46,959 nt of DNA from Desulfurobacteriaceae bacterium (GTDB lineage: Bacteria; Aquificota; Aquificia; Desulfurobacteriales; Desulfurobacteriaceae), in assembly GCA_027075275.1 (NCBI GenBank), contig JALTBO010000001.1, forward strand, positions 1 through 46,959. The letters are read 5' to 3'. The notes beneath the pieces were generated by a model, which was given only the letters and a program-made list of their open reading frames with translations, made no database searches and was not told the origin of the DNA. Shown piece by piece: positions 40,178-46,959 of the stretch (positions are counted from its first letter, which is position 1; every line of letters begins with the position of its first letter). The translations under genes and the position numbers were made by a program.

Positions 40178-40812
40178 TTCTCCTTTTCTCGTGCGGTGAG
40201 GAAAAAAAGGAGGTAGTTGTCTTTCCTAAAGAGCCGAAGCCCATTGCTCAGGAGCGAATAGTGTCTCCCGGTTCACTCTTTACCGGGAGCGGCAATCTGT
40301 TTTCCGATCCCAAGGCCCACAGCGTTGGAGATGTTGTTACCATTGCTGTTTACGAGAACCTTTCAGGGGTCGGCTCTGCAAAAACCAGTTCCGGTAAGAA
40401 AAGCTCTTACAACATAAATCTCAACAAACCTAAAGTCTTTGGAAAACCCTTTCCCGGTAAGAGCAAAGATCCCCTCTTAGGTTTTTCCACCTCTCCTTCT
40501 ACAAGTTTCAGTGGTAAGAGTTCTACCAGCAGGAACGCCAAACTTATAGCCACAATTTCTGCAAGAGTTGTAAAGGTTTACCCTAATGGGGATCTTTTTG
40601 TGGTAGGAGAGAAAACTATAAGGATAAACGACGACGTTCAGGTATTAAGGATATCCGGAATTGTCCGTCCCAGTGATATAGGTCCCGACAACACTGTTCC
40701 TTCTTCCAAAGTGGCCGATATGTACGTTGAGTACAACGGGAAAGGCTACTTTAACAATTCCCAGAGACCGGGCTGGCTGGCAAGACTCCTTGAGAAAATA
40801 TGGCCGTTTTAG
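40132..40812 (+). CDS. flgH: Flagellar L-ring lipoprotein FlgH
   Basis: 226 residues. The N-terminus is a lipoprotein signal ending VLLFSC (Cys21). Family motifs: SPGSLF, LFSDPKAHSVGDVVTIAVYENLSG, and the Gly/Ser/Lys-rich loop (SGKKSSYN...SFSGKSSTSRN). LIATISARVVKVYPNGDLFVVGEKTIRIN and the ISGIVRPSDIGPDNTVPSSKVAD segment are diagnostic. FlgH forms the outer-membrane ring of the flagellar bushing, indicating a diderm cell. It overlaps flgA by 46 nt and flgI's real start is about 9 nt after its stop. Confidence 0.94.
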   Translation: MQSYWKWIGGVCIPLVLLFSCGEEKKEVVVFPKEPKPIAQERIVSPGSLFTGSGNLFSDPKAHSVGDVVTIAVYENLSGVGSAKTSSGKKSSYNINLNKPKVFGKPFPGKSKDPLLGFSTSPSTSFSGKSSTSRNAKLIATISARVVKVYPNGDLFVVGEKTIRINDDVQVLRISGIVRPSDIGPDNTVPSSKVADMYVEYNGKGYFNNSQRPGWLARLLEKIWPF

Positions 40813-40820
40813 GAGTTAAC

Positions 40821-41912
40821 ATGGCTGTTTTAAAGTTTCTGCTTCTCTTTTTCCTCTTTACAGCCGTTTCGCTGGGGGCAGAGGTAAAGATAGGAACGCT
40901 GGTTAACGTTGAAGGAGTAAGGCCTAACTACCTTACTGGTTATGGAATTGTTGTCGGTTTAAACGGTAGTGGAGATGGGACTACCAGCGTTTTTACCCTC
41001 CAGAGTATTGCAAACATGCTCAGGAAGATGGGAATCTATATAGACCCTAAAGCTATAAAAACAAAAAACGCTGCTGCCGTTATCGTGACAGCAAAACTTC
41101 CCCCTTTTGCAAAGCCGGGAATGACCTTTGACGTTGAGGTAGCCTCTTTGGGAGATGCAAAGAGCATAGCCAACGGAGTTCTTATCAGAACCCCACTTAT
41201 GGGTCCCGACGGGAGAATTTACGCCTTTGCTCAGGGTCCTGTGTCAACTGGTGGAGGTTACAGCGAGTCAAACAGGGGCGGTAAGGTTCAGAAGAACTTC
41301 CCCACGGCTGGTATTGTTCCAAACGGAGGTATTGTTGAGAGGCCTCTTCCCTTTGAACTATCTCAGCTTAAAGATTTAACTCTTACTTTAAACTCTCCCG
41401 ATTTCTCCATTGCCAGTGAGATAGCTGAAAAGATAAACAGCCACTTTAAGATGAAAATTGCAAAGGCAGTAGATTCTGCAACTGTTAAGGTTAACTATCC
41501 TCCAGGGGTTGATAAGGTTCAGTTTATCTCTGAGGTCTTAAACCTAAAAGTGGATACAAATCCTGAACCAACTGTTGTTATCTACGAGAAAACAGGCACG
41601 GTGATAATGAGCGGTGACGTTAAGATTGACCCTCCTGTTTACGTTTCCCACGGGAACATTTACGTTTCTGTTACAAAGACTCCCGTTATTTCCCAGCCTC
41701 CTCCACTCTCCGGCGGTCAGACTAAAGTCGTTCAAAACGTTCAAACTCAGGTTGTTGAGGAACACGGCAGAATATTTGCCATTAACTCCCCTTCCCTTAA
41801 AGACCTTGTAAAGGCCTTAAATCAGTTGGGTGTTTCCCCGGGCGACCTTATAGCGATCATTCAGGCAATAAAGGCTGCAGGAAAGCTTCACGCGAAACTG
41901 ATAGTTATGTAG
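40821..41912 (+). CDS. flgI: Flagellar P-ring protein FlgI
   Basis: 363 residues from the ATG at 40821 (AGGAG 5 nt upstream); an earlier in-frame ATG at 40800 lies inside flgH and is less likely. A cleavable signal is visible (LLLFFLFTAVSLGA). Canonical segments: LTGYGIVVGLNGSGDGT, NAAAVIVTAKLPPFAKPG, FDVEVASLGDAKSIANGVLI and GGIVERPLPFEL. FlgI forms the peptidoglycan-level ring of the flagellum. Length is standard. Confidence 0.95.
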   Translation: MAVLKFLLLFFLFTAVSLGAEVKIGTLVNVEGVRPNYLTGYGIVVGLNGSGDGTTSVFTLQSIANMLRKMGIYIDPKAIKTKNAAAVIVTAKLPPFAKPGMTFDVEVASLGDAKSIANGVLIRTPLMGPDGRIYAFAQGPVSTGGGYSESNRGGKVQKNFPTAGIVPNGGIVERPLPFELSQLKDLTLTLNSPDFSIASEIAEKINSHFKMKIAKAVDSATVKVNYPPGVDKVQFISEVLNLKVDTNPEPTVVIYEKTGTVIMSGDVKIDPPVYVSHGNIYVSVTKTPVISQPPPLSGGQTKVVQNVQTQVVEEHGRIFAINSPSLKDLVKALNQLGVSPGDLIAIIQAIKAAGKLHAKLIVM

Positions 41913-41920
41913 GGTGGGAG

Positions 41921-42217
41921 ATGATAGACGGAGTTGGTAAAGCAGAGGTTTACTGGGACCTTGCTCAGATTGAGGGTATAAAGAGTGGAAAAGAGGCGGT
42001 TAAACAGTTTGAAGTTTACCTTGTTAACCAGTTCCTCAAAGAGGCAGAAAAGTCTATGCCGGAAGGTCTTTTCTCTCCTGAGGGGAGTTTCGCATCAAGG
42101 CTCTATCACGACCTGTTCAGTATGGAGCTCTCCCAGAAGATAGGTGAGGAGTTAGGAAAGAGCCTTGAACCGATGTTTAGCAGGGTTTTGAAAGCTTACG
42201 GGAGAGAGGGAGGTTAA
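41921..42217 (+). CDS. flgJ: Rod-binding protein (FlgJ N-terminal domain only)
   Basis: 98 residues. It matches the N-terminal rod-capping domain of FlgJ: KQFEVYLVNQFLKEAEKSMP then SFASRLYHDLFSMELSQKIGE. The muramidase domain of the enterobacterial FlgJ (about 310 residues) is absent, as in many other phyla, so a separate peptidoglycan hydrolase would be needed. It helps rod assembly in the periplasm. ATG at 41921, ribosome site GGTGGGAG, and TAATG overlap with flhA. Confidence 0.85.
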   Translation: MIDGVGKAEVYWDLAQIEGIKSGKEAVKQFEVYLVNQFLKEAEKSMPEGLFSPEGSFASRLYHDLFSMELSQKIGEELGKSLEPMFSRVLKAYGREGG

Positions 42218-44295
42218 TGAAAGACTCGTTAACCCTGTACTACTCGCGGGTTTATAAGTACTCCGACCTTATTTTTGTTATTCTCCTTCTGGCTATTCTG
42301 GCCAGCATGATACTTCCCATTCCACCGCTTCTTCTGGACATTCTCCTTACTTTTAGTATCTCTTTCTCTTTAGTTATTCTTATGACAACGGTTTACGTTA
42401 AGCACCCGTTGGAGCTCTCCTCATTCCCTTCCCTTCTCCTCCTTGCAACCCTTCTCCGCCTCTCCCTCAACGTGGCTACAACCAGAAGAATTCTTCTCCA
42501 CGGGAACGAGGGACCAGATGCAGCCGGTAGTGTTATAAAGGCTTTCGGTCAGTTTGTTGTTGGCGGCAACTACGTTGTGGGAATTATCGTCTTTGCCATT
42601 TTAGTCGTAATAAACTACATCGTTGTTACAAAAGGAACGGAAAGGATTTCAGAAGTCGCTGCACGCTTTGTTTTAGATGCAATGCCCGGTAAACAGATGA
42701 GCATAGATGCAGACCTGAATGCCGGCCTTATAGATGAGGAGGAGGCCAGAAGAAGGAGAGAGGAGATAGCCCGTGAGGCTGACTTCTACGGAGCTATGGA
42801 CGGTGCTTCAAAGTTTATCCGTGGAGATGCTGTAGCCGGTATCATTATTACCTTAATAAACATTATCGGCGGTTTAATAATAGGTATGGTTCAACACCAT
42901 ATGAGTTTCTCTGATGCCCTTAAAACCTTCACAATTCTTACAGTTGGAGACGGCCTCGTTTCTCAAATTCCTTCTCTTATTACCTCAACAGCTGCAGGTC
43001 TTATGGTTACCCGAGCTGCAGCAGAGACAGACCTCGGTCACGAGATATTCAAACAGCTGACCAAGTACCACAAACCACTGTTTATGGCCGCCCTGATTTT
43101 ACTTATTATCGGTATAGTTCCGGGAATGCCTACACTTCCCTTTGCTCTCCTTTCAGCTCTTGTTGCTGCTGTTGGTTATATGGTCTATAAGTACGAAACT
43201 GTTAAGGAGTTTGAGGAGGCTCAGCAGAAGGCCAGGGAGCTTATAGAAAAAGGGAAAGAGGAGAAACCGGAGGATCTGATAGTTCAGCCTGAGCCTATAA
43301 CCCTTGAGATAGGTTATTCGCTGATTCCTTATGTTGATGAGAGTCAGGGAGGGGAGATCGTTGAAAAGATTAAGAACCTAAGAAAACAGCTTGCTAAAGA
43401 GCTGGGAATAGTTATTCCCCTTGTTCATATAAGGGATAACCTTGAGCTGAAGCCCAACGAGTACAGGATTCTTCTAAGGGACGTTGAGGTTGCAAAGGGT
43501 GAGGTAGAGCCTGGCAAGTTCCTTGCAATTGATACTGGAGGTGTAAGGGGAGAGGTAAAGGGCAAGCCTACCAAGGAACCGGCATTTGGCCTTACTGCAT
43601 ACTGGGTTGATGACTCTGAGAAAGACAGGGCAAAGCTTTTAGGTTATACGGTCGTAGATGTTCCTACCGTTATAGTTACCCACTTATCTGAAGTTATTAA
43701 AAAACACGCTCACGAGATTGTCAGCCGTGCAGACATTAAAGAGATGGTTACAAAACTGGCCTCCCGATATCCTGTTGTTAGGGATATGGTTCCGGAACCT
43801 GTTTCTTACGGAATTCTGACAAAGGTTGTTCAGAACCTTCTGAAAGAGGGGATTCCCGTTAAGGATCTTCTAACAATCATTGAGTCTGTTGCAGACAACA
43901 TTGAGAAGACGCAGGATCCTGACGTTCTTACAGAGTTTGCAAGGCAGTCTCTTTCCCGTCTGATTACCAGTCTCTACGCTCAAAACGGCGTTCTAACAGC
44001 CCTTTCTCTCTCTCCTGAAGCTGAGGAGTATATAATGAAGAAAGTTAAGGAAAACGACGGTTATCTTCCTCCTTTAGATCCGGTCTTTGTCCAGAACCTT
44101 GTTAAGAGCGTTTCAGAGGGGATTGGTCACTTTTTGGGACAGCAGCTCATTCCTGTTATCCTTACGTCTCCTGCTGTAAGGCGTTTTGTCAGAATGATTC
44201 TTGAGCCTTATCTTCCCAACGTTGCAGTTCTCTCTTACGCTGAAGTTGAGCCGGGAGTTCAGTTAAACATTGTTGGGGTGGTTGACGGAAAATGA
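42217..44295 (+). CDS. flhA: Flagellar type III export gate protein FlhA
   Basis: 692 residues, standard. About eight N-terminal membrane helices (residues about 18-320) include RLSLNVATTRRIL, the conserved MPGKQMSIDADLNAGLIDEEEARRRR loop and GDGLVSQIPSLITSTAAGLMVTR, all signatures of the FHIPEP family. The C-terminal half (about 350-690) is the cytoplasmic ring that binds export chaperones. It is the main export-gate component that converts proton flow to protein secretion. TAATG and ATGA overlaps join it to flgJ and flhF. Confidence 0.96.
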   Translation: MKDSLTLYYSRVYKYSDLIFVILLLAILASMILPIPPLLLDILLTFSISFSLVILMTTVYVKHPLELSSFPSLLLLATLLRLSLNVATTRRILLHGNEGPDAAGSVIKAFGQFVVGGNYVVGIIVFAILVVINYIVVTKGTERISEVAARFVLDAMPGKQMSIDADLNAGLIDEEEARRRREEIAREADFYGAMDGASKFIRGDAVAGIIITLINIIGGLIIGMVQHHMSFSDALKTFTILTVGDGLVSQIPSLITSTAAGLMVTRAAAETDLGHEIFKQLTKYHKPLFMAALILLIIGIVPGMPTLPFALLSALVAAVGYMVYKYETVKEFEEAQQKARELIEKGKEEKPEDLIVQPEPITLEIGYSLIPYVDESQGGEIVEKIKNLRKQLAKELGIVIPLVHIRDNLELKPNEYRILLRDVEVAKGEVEPGKFLAIDTGGVRGEVKGKPTKEPAFGLTAYWVDDSEKDRAKLLGYTVVDVPTVIVTHLSEVIKKHAHEIVSRADIKEMVTKLASRYPVVRDMVPEPVSYGILTKVVQNLLKEGIPVKDLLTIIESVADNIEKTQDPDVLTEFARQSLSRLITSLYAQNGVLTALSLSPEAEEYIMKKVKENDGYLPPLDPVFVQNLVKSVSEGIGHFLGQQLIPVILTSPAVRRFVRMILEPYLPNVAVLSYAEVEPGVQLNIVGVVDGK

Positions 44296-45437
44296 GTGTA
44301 AAGGTTTACGAAGGAGAGGATTTAGATGCCCTTATTGAGAGGGCAAAGAAAGAGCTTGGAGATGTTGAGATACTCTACTACGAGGTTGAGAAGGTTCCAG
44401 GGATAATTCCCTTCTTTAAGAGGAGGCGTTATAAACTCTTTGTAACAAAGAGGGAGGAGAAAGAGGAGAAGAATAAAGAGGTTGAGAGACTTGAGGAGGA
44501 GTTGAGGGAGGTTAAGGAACTCCTTCTAACCCTCAAAGAGAACGTTTCAAAAATCCCGGCTCAACAGCACATTCACGTTCCTTCTGTTCCTGAACACCTT
44601 GAGGATAGAGCTCCCTGCATAATTCCTCAGCTTGACGAGTTTACCGGAGATGCTGTTGAGCTTATCAACCTGCTGGTTAAGAAGGGAGTTGAACCAGATA
44701 TAGCAGTTGAGCTGGTTAAATCTTCCTGCGGTCTGGATATAGAGACAGAAAAACTTGACCTCAACACCAATACCTTTAAAGAGGCCCTTATAAATGCCTT
44801 TAACGAGAGGCTCTCCTTTACCGGAGAGCTCAAAGTTGAGAGAGGAAAACAGAGGATTTTTGCCTTTATAGGTCCTACGGGAGTCGGGAAGACTACAAAC
44901 CTGTTCAAGCTTGCCAGTAAGTTTGTCATAGAGCAGGAGCTTAAAGTTGGCGTTATCTCTACAGATACCTTTAAAGTTGGGGGAACCCAGCAGGCGAGAA
45001 TTTACGCTTCAATACTTAACGTTCCTTTCTACGTTGCCACAGACCAGAGAAAATTGAAGGAGATAGTGGAGAACCTATCGGATTTAGACGTTATACTGAT
45101 AGACACGGTAGGCAGAAGCCACTACGACTACTTTAGACTGGGAGAGATAAAGGCTACTCTCTCCGTTTTGGGAGCTTCTATAGAGTACGTTCTTCTGGTT
45201 TCATGTAATTACGATACAAAAGAGGCTATGGAGGTTGTAAACAGGTACAGGAGCTTTTTCCCGGTAGATTTTCTCCTCTTTACCAAAATAGATGAATCTT
45301 CAAGACCTGGCGTTATGGTTAACGTGGGAGTGAAATCGGGACTTCCTCTTTCTTATGTGAGCACGGGCCAGAGAGTTCCTGAAGATATTAAGCTTTTGAC
45401 ACCTTCGGTAATAGCTGATATTTTACTGGGAGGCTGA
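44292..45437 (+). CDS. flhF: Signal-recognition-particle-like GTPase FlhF
   Basis: 381 residues. N-terminal basic/acidic region (about 1-85) with a coiled stretch, then the SRP-type NG domain: G1 GPTGVGKTTN (about 196-205), DTFKVGGTQQARIYA, DTVGRS (in place of the usual DTAGR) and TKIDESSRPG. FlhF fixes the position and number of flagella, normally at the cell pole, together with FlhG (next gene). It is the regular flhA-flhF-flhG order. ATGA overlap with flhA, TGATG with flhG. Confidence 0.95.
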   Translation: MSVKVYEGEDLDALIERAKKELGDVEILYYEVEKVPGIIPFFKRRRYKLFVTKREEKEEKNKEVERLEEELREVKELLLTLKENVSKIPAQQHIHVPSVPEHLEDRAPCIIPQLDEFTGDAVELINLLVKKGVEPDIAVELVKSSCGLDIETEKLDLNTNTFKEALINAFNERLSFTGELKVERGKQRIFAFIGPTGVGKTTNLFKLASKFVIEQELKVGVISTDTFKVGGTQQARIYASILNVPFYVATDQRKLKEIVENLSDLDVILIDTVGRSHYDYFRLGEIKATLSVLGASIEYVLLVSCNYDTKEAMEVVNRYRSFFPVDFLLFTKIDESSRPGVMVNVGVKSGLPLSYVSTGQRVPEDIKLLTPSVIADILLGG

Positions 45438-46291
45438 TGGAGAAGCAGGCAGAGAAGTTAATAGAGCTTGTGAGGGAGAAGAACAGAAGTAGTAGGTGTA
45501 AGGTCCTTTCCTTTGTCAGCGGTAAGGGAGGTGTTGGGAAAACAAGCGTTTCAACCTCCTTTGCCTATACCCTTGCCAACGTTTTCAGGAAAAGAGTTCT
45601 ACTTCTTGACTGTGACATAGGGCTGGGGAACGTTCACCTTCTGCTGGGGCTTGATCCTTCAAAGAACCTGAAGGCGGTTTTGAGGGGGAGCTCCCTCAAA
45701 GAGGTCATTCAGAGTGTTTACAACTTTGACGTTGTTTTAGGCTTTTCCGGAATAGACTCTTTAGAGGAGTTAGAGTCCTACGAGGCCGCAAACTTACTGG
45801 TTCAGTTAGATAGGGTTATGGACAGCTACGATTTCATCATTTTAGACAACTCAGCAGGCATTTCCCGTTTTACAGTTAACTTCACAAGAGCAGCTTCAGA
45901 AACCTACGTCGTAACTACTCCTGAACCTACAGCTCTTACAGACGCCTACGCATTCATAAAGAGCGTTTACAAGGTTTACGGATACTCATCTTTCAAAGTT
46001 ATTATTAACTCTGCCTTGTCAAAGAGCGAAGGTTTTGAAACCTTTGAGAGACTCAGGACCTCAGTTGAAAGGTTTTTAGGGTTCCGGCTAAAGCTTGCAG
46101 GTATTCTTCCCCATTCCTGCAGGTTAAAAGAGGCTTTAAATTCCGGGAAACCTGTGGTTCACCTCTACCCTTCAGATCCGTTTTCCCTTGAACTCAGGAA
46201 GATAGTTCAGCTGGAGACGGGAGAGGCTCTTTTAGAGGAGAAGGAGAGCTTTATAAAGAGACTAATTCGTTTCTTCAAGGAAGGTAGTTAA
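45437..46291 (+). CDS. flhG: MinD-like ATPase FlhG (YlxH/FleN)
   Basis: 284 residues. The deviant Walker A SGKGGVGKTS (28-37) and LLDCDIGLGNVHLLLG are MinD/ParA features; an N-terminal KQAEKLIELV segment resembles the DQAxxLR motif by which FlhG activates FlhF. DNSAGIS and TTPEPTALTDAYAFIK complete the ATPase core. It limits flagellar number and works with FlhF at the pole. The C-terminus ends in a basic amphipathic helix (SFIKRLIRFFKEG) probably binding the membrane. TGATG and TAATG overlaps on both sides. Confidence 0.95.
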   Translation: MEKQAEKLIELVREKNRSSRCKVLSFVSGKGGVGKTSVSTSFAYTLANVFRKRVLLLDCDIGLGNVHLLLGLDPSKNLKAVLRGSSLKEVIQSVYNFDVVLGFSGIDSLEELESYEAANLLVQLDRVMDSYDFIILDNSAGISRFTVNFTRAASETYVVTTPEPTALTDAYAFIKSVYKVYGYSSFKVIINSALSKSEGFETFERLRTSVERFLGFRLKLAGILPHSCRLKEALNSGKPVVHLYPSDPFSLELRKIVQLETGEALLEEKESFIKRLIRFFKEGS

Positions 46292-46902
46292 TGTACACAA
46301 AATCAAAAAAAGACCTTGTAATAGAGCATCTTCCCCTTGTGAAGAAAGTTGCAAATAAGATATTCAGAAGGCTCCCTGAAGGGGTTGTGGAATTTGACGA
46401 GCTGGTCAATACCGGAGTTATAGGTCTCATAAAGGCCATAGAGAGGTACGACTCAAACAGAGCAAAGTTCTCAACCTATGCTTACATAAAAATAAGGGGT
46501 GAAATCTTAGACTACCTTAGAAAACTTGATTTCCTTCCAAGAAGCGTAAGGGAGAAACTGAAAAACGGGGAAGTCTCTGAACTGAAAGAGGAGGTTGCCA
46601 CTCTCATCTCTATAGAGGAGAAGCTCTTTGGAAACTCTGAGAGGTACTTTGTAAAGGATACGCTTATCTCTGACCTTCCGGATCCTGAAGATTTAGTTAT
46701 GAAAGATGAGGCAAAACAGATTTTGGCTTCTGCCATATCTCAGCTTTCAGAAAAGGAACAGCTGGTTCTTCAGCTTATTTTTGTTGAGGAGCTTGACCTT
46801 AAGTCTATAAGTGAAATTCTGGGGGTTTCTGTTTCAAGGGTTTCTCAGATAAAAACGGGAGCTTTAAAGAAATTAAGGAAAACCCTTGAACATCAGTTAT
46901 AA
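46291..46902 (+). CDS. fliA: Flagellar sigma-28 factor FliA, short form
   Basis: 203 residues, shorter than the usual 230-260. Region 2 is clear: EHLPLVKKVANKI, EFDELVNTGVIGLIKAIERYD and FSTYAYIKIRGEILDYLRKLDFLPRSVR, the last typical of sigma-28. Region 4 is clear: LSEKEQLVLQLIFVEELDLK and ISEILGVSVSRVSQIKTGALKKLR, the helix-turn-helix reading the -35. Between them (about residues 90-130) region 3 is reduced and partly unlike FliA. It directs transcription of late flagellar genes. It is the last gene of the flagellar run, TAATG-coupled to flhG. A different minor sigma is possible but the location makes FliA likely. Confidence 0.88.
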   Translation: MYTKSKKDLVIEHLPLVKKVANKIFRRLPEGVVEFDELVNTGVIGLIKAIERYDSNRAKFSTYAYIKIRGEILDYLRKLDFLPRSVREKLKNGEVSELKEEVATLISIEEKLFGNSERYFVKDTLISDLPDPEDLVMKDEAKQILASAISQLSEKEQLVLQLIFVEELDLKSISEILGVSVSRVSQIKTGALKKLRKTLEHQL

Positions 46903-46930
46903 TTGGCAGTGTAAGCTTTAAGAGGGAGAG

Positions 46931-46959
46931 ATGAATATCTTCAGTGCTCTGTTATTTGT
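46931..46959 (+). CDS. Start of a further gene, cut by the window edge
   Basis: An ATG at 46931 is preceded by AGAGGGAGAG and opens a frame reading MNIFSALLF before the sequence ends. The hydrophobic start suggests a membrane protein or signal peptide. Too short to identify; given its place it may be another motility gene. Confidence 0.5.

Larger units (their letters stand above)
613..45694. repeat. Dispersed, strongly over-represented palindrome GGAGCTCC
   Basis: By hand I find GGAGCTCC starting at 613, 925, 2839, 3250, 4393, 4630, 8071, 9303, 14111, 14435, 18521, 20082, 20174, 23228, 23596, 23719, 24275, 25813, 28287, 28323, 30933, 32360, 35507, 35888, 36045, 37401, 39388, 40048 and 45687: 29 copies, against about 0.7 expected for a random 8-mer in this length. 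The core GAGCTC occurs about 75 times (about 11 expected), and most other copies differ from the octamer by one end base (GGAGCTCT or AGAGCTCC). Copies fall in different reading frames and one in a terminator. The span given is first to last copy. Confidence 0.8.

Noticed and set aside
1-46959. Mobile elements, prophage, toxin-antitoxin, defence genes, tRNA or rRNA genes
   Set aside because: No transposase, integrase, terminal inverted repeats, CRISPR repeats, or tRNA/rRNA-like sequence was seen; all sizeable frames are accounted for by housekeeping, respiratory, biosynthetic or flagellar genes.

Overview
The window is a gene-dense, moderate-GC bacterial chromosome segment of 46,959 bp. It looks like a thermophilic, flagellated, chemolithoautotrophic member of the Aquificota, most like the Desulfurobacteriaceae (Thermovibrio-type). 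That placement is inference from content: a citrate/citryl-CoA-lyase-like gene, a complex I operon without its NADH module, a short inositol-phosphate synthase typical of thermophiles, a dnaE-accA pair, and long runs of genes joined by ATGA/TGATG/TAATG overlaps. I see no mobile elements, CRISPR arrays, rRNA or tRNA genes. It reads as core chromosome, and its most unusual signals are at the DNA and RNA level rather than an accessory gene island.

Layout. 1-1,498: tail of a CitE/citryl-CoA lyase-like gene facing a LysR regulator and a small membrane protein. 1,606-3,316: a cold-shock module, with a structured csp leader, a CspA-type protein, a strong terminator and a DEAD-box RNA helicase. 3,334-7,732 (minus): dnaE-accA. 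7,797-10,439: phosphate ABC transporter genes pstC-pstA-pstB behind a Pho-box-like repeat. 10,580-20,079: nuoABCDHIJKLMN (no nuoEFG), with a promoter carrying three TTTACA boxes at 11-bp period. 20,141-27,724: a mixed operon (YhaM-type nuclease, purM, purN, an M16-like protein without its zinc motif, DUF523, a nitronate monooxygenase-like flavoprotein, CpoB/YbgF, a small unknown protein, inositol-phosphate synthase). 27,747-28,127 (minus): panD, divergent from a MEMO1-family gene. 29,080-31,172: a redox operon (ArsR regulator, thioredoxin, thioredoxin reductase, TlpA-like lipoprotein), continuing into engB, recN, an ArsB/NhaD-type transporter and a UPF0114 protein. 35,208-46,902: a flagellar run fliG-fliM-fliN-flgF-flgG-flgA-flgH-flgI-flgJ-flhA-flhF-flhG-fliA, followed by the first codons of another gene.

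How it works together (inference): the cell takes up phosphate through Pst, drives a proton-pumping complex I probably fed by a donor other than NADH, keeps thiols reduced through the Trx operon, and builds polar flagella under FlhF/FlhG and sigma-28.

Most interesting signals: (1) the palindrome GGAGCTCC occurs 29 times by hand count where about one is expected, in all three reading frames and in a terminator, resembling cyanobacterial HIP1; (2) the csp transcript has a two-state 5' hairpin whose 9-nt loop is complementary over 8 nt to the 9-nt loop of the 3' terminator, a possible 5'-3' kissing loop; (3) adjacent pst and nuo promoters share TTWACA boxes at 11-bp period; (4) the end of fliM and the start of fliN are overprinted on one tandem repeat.
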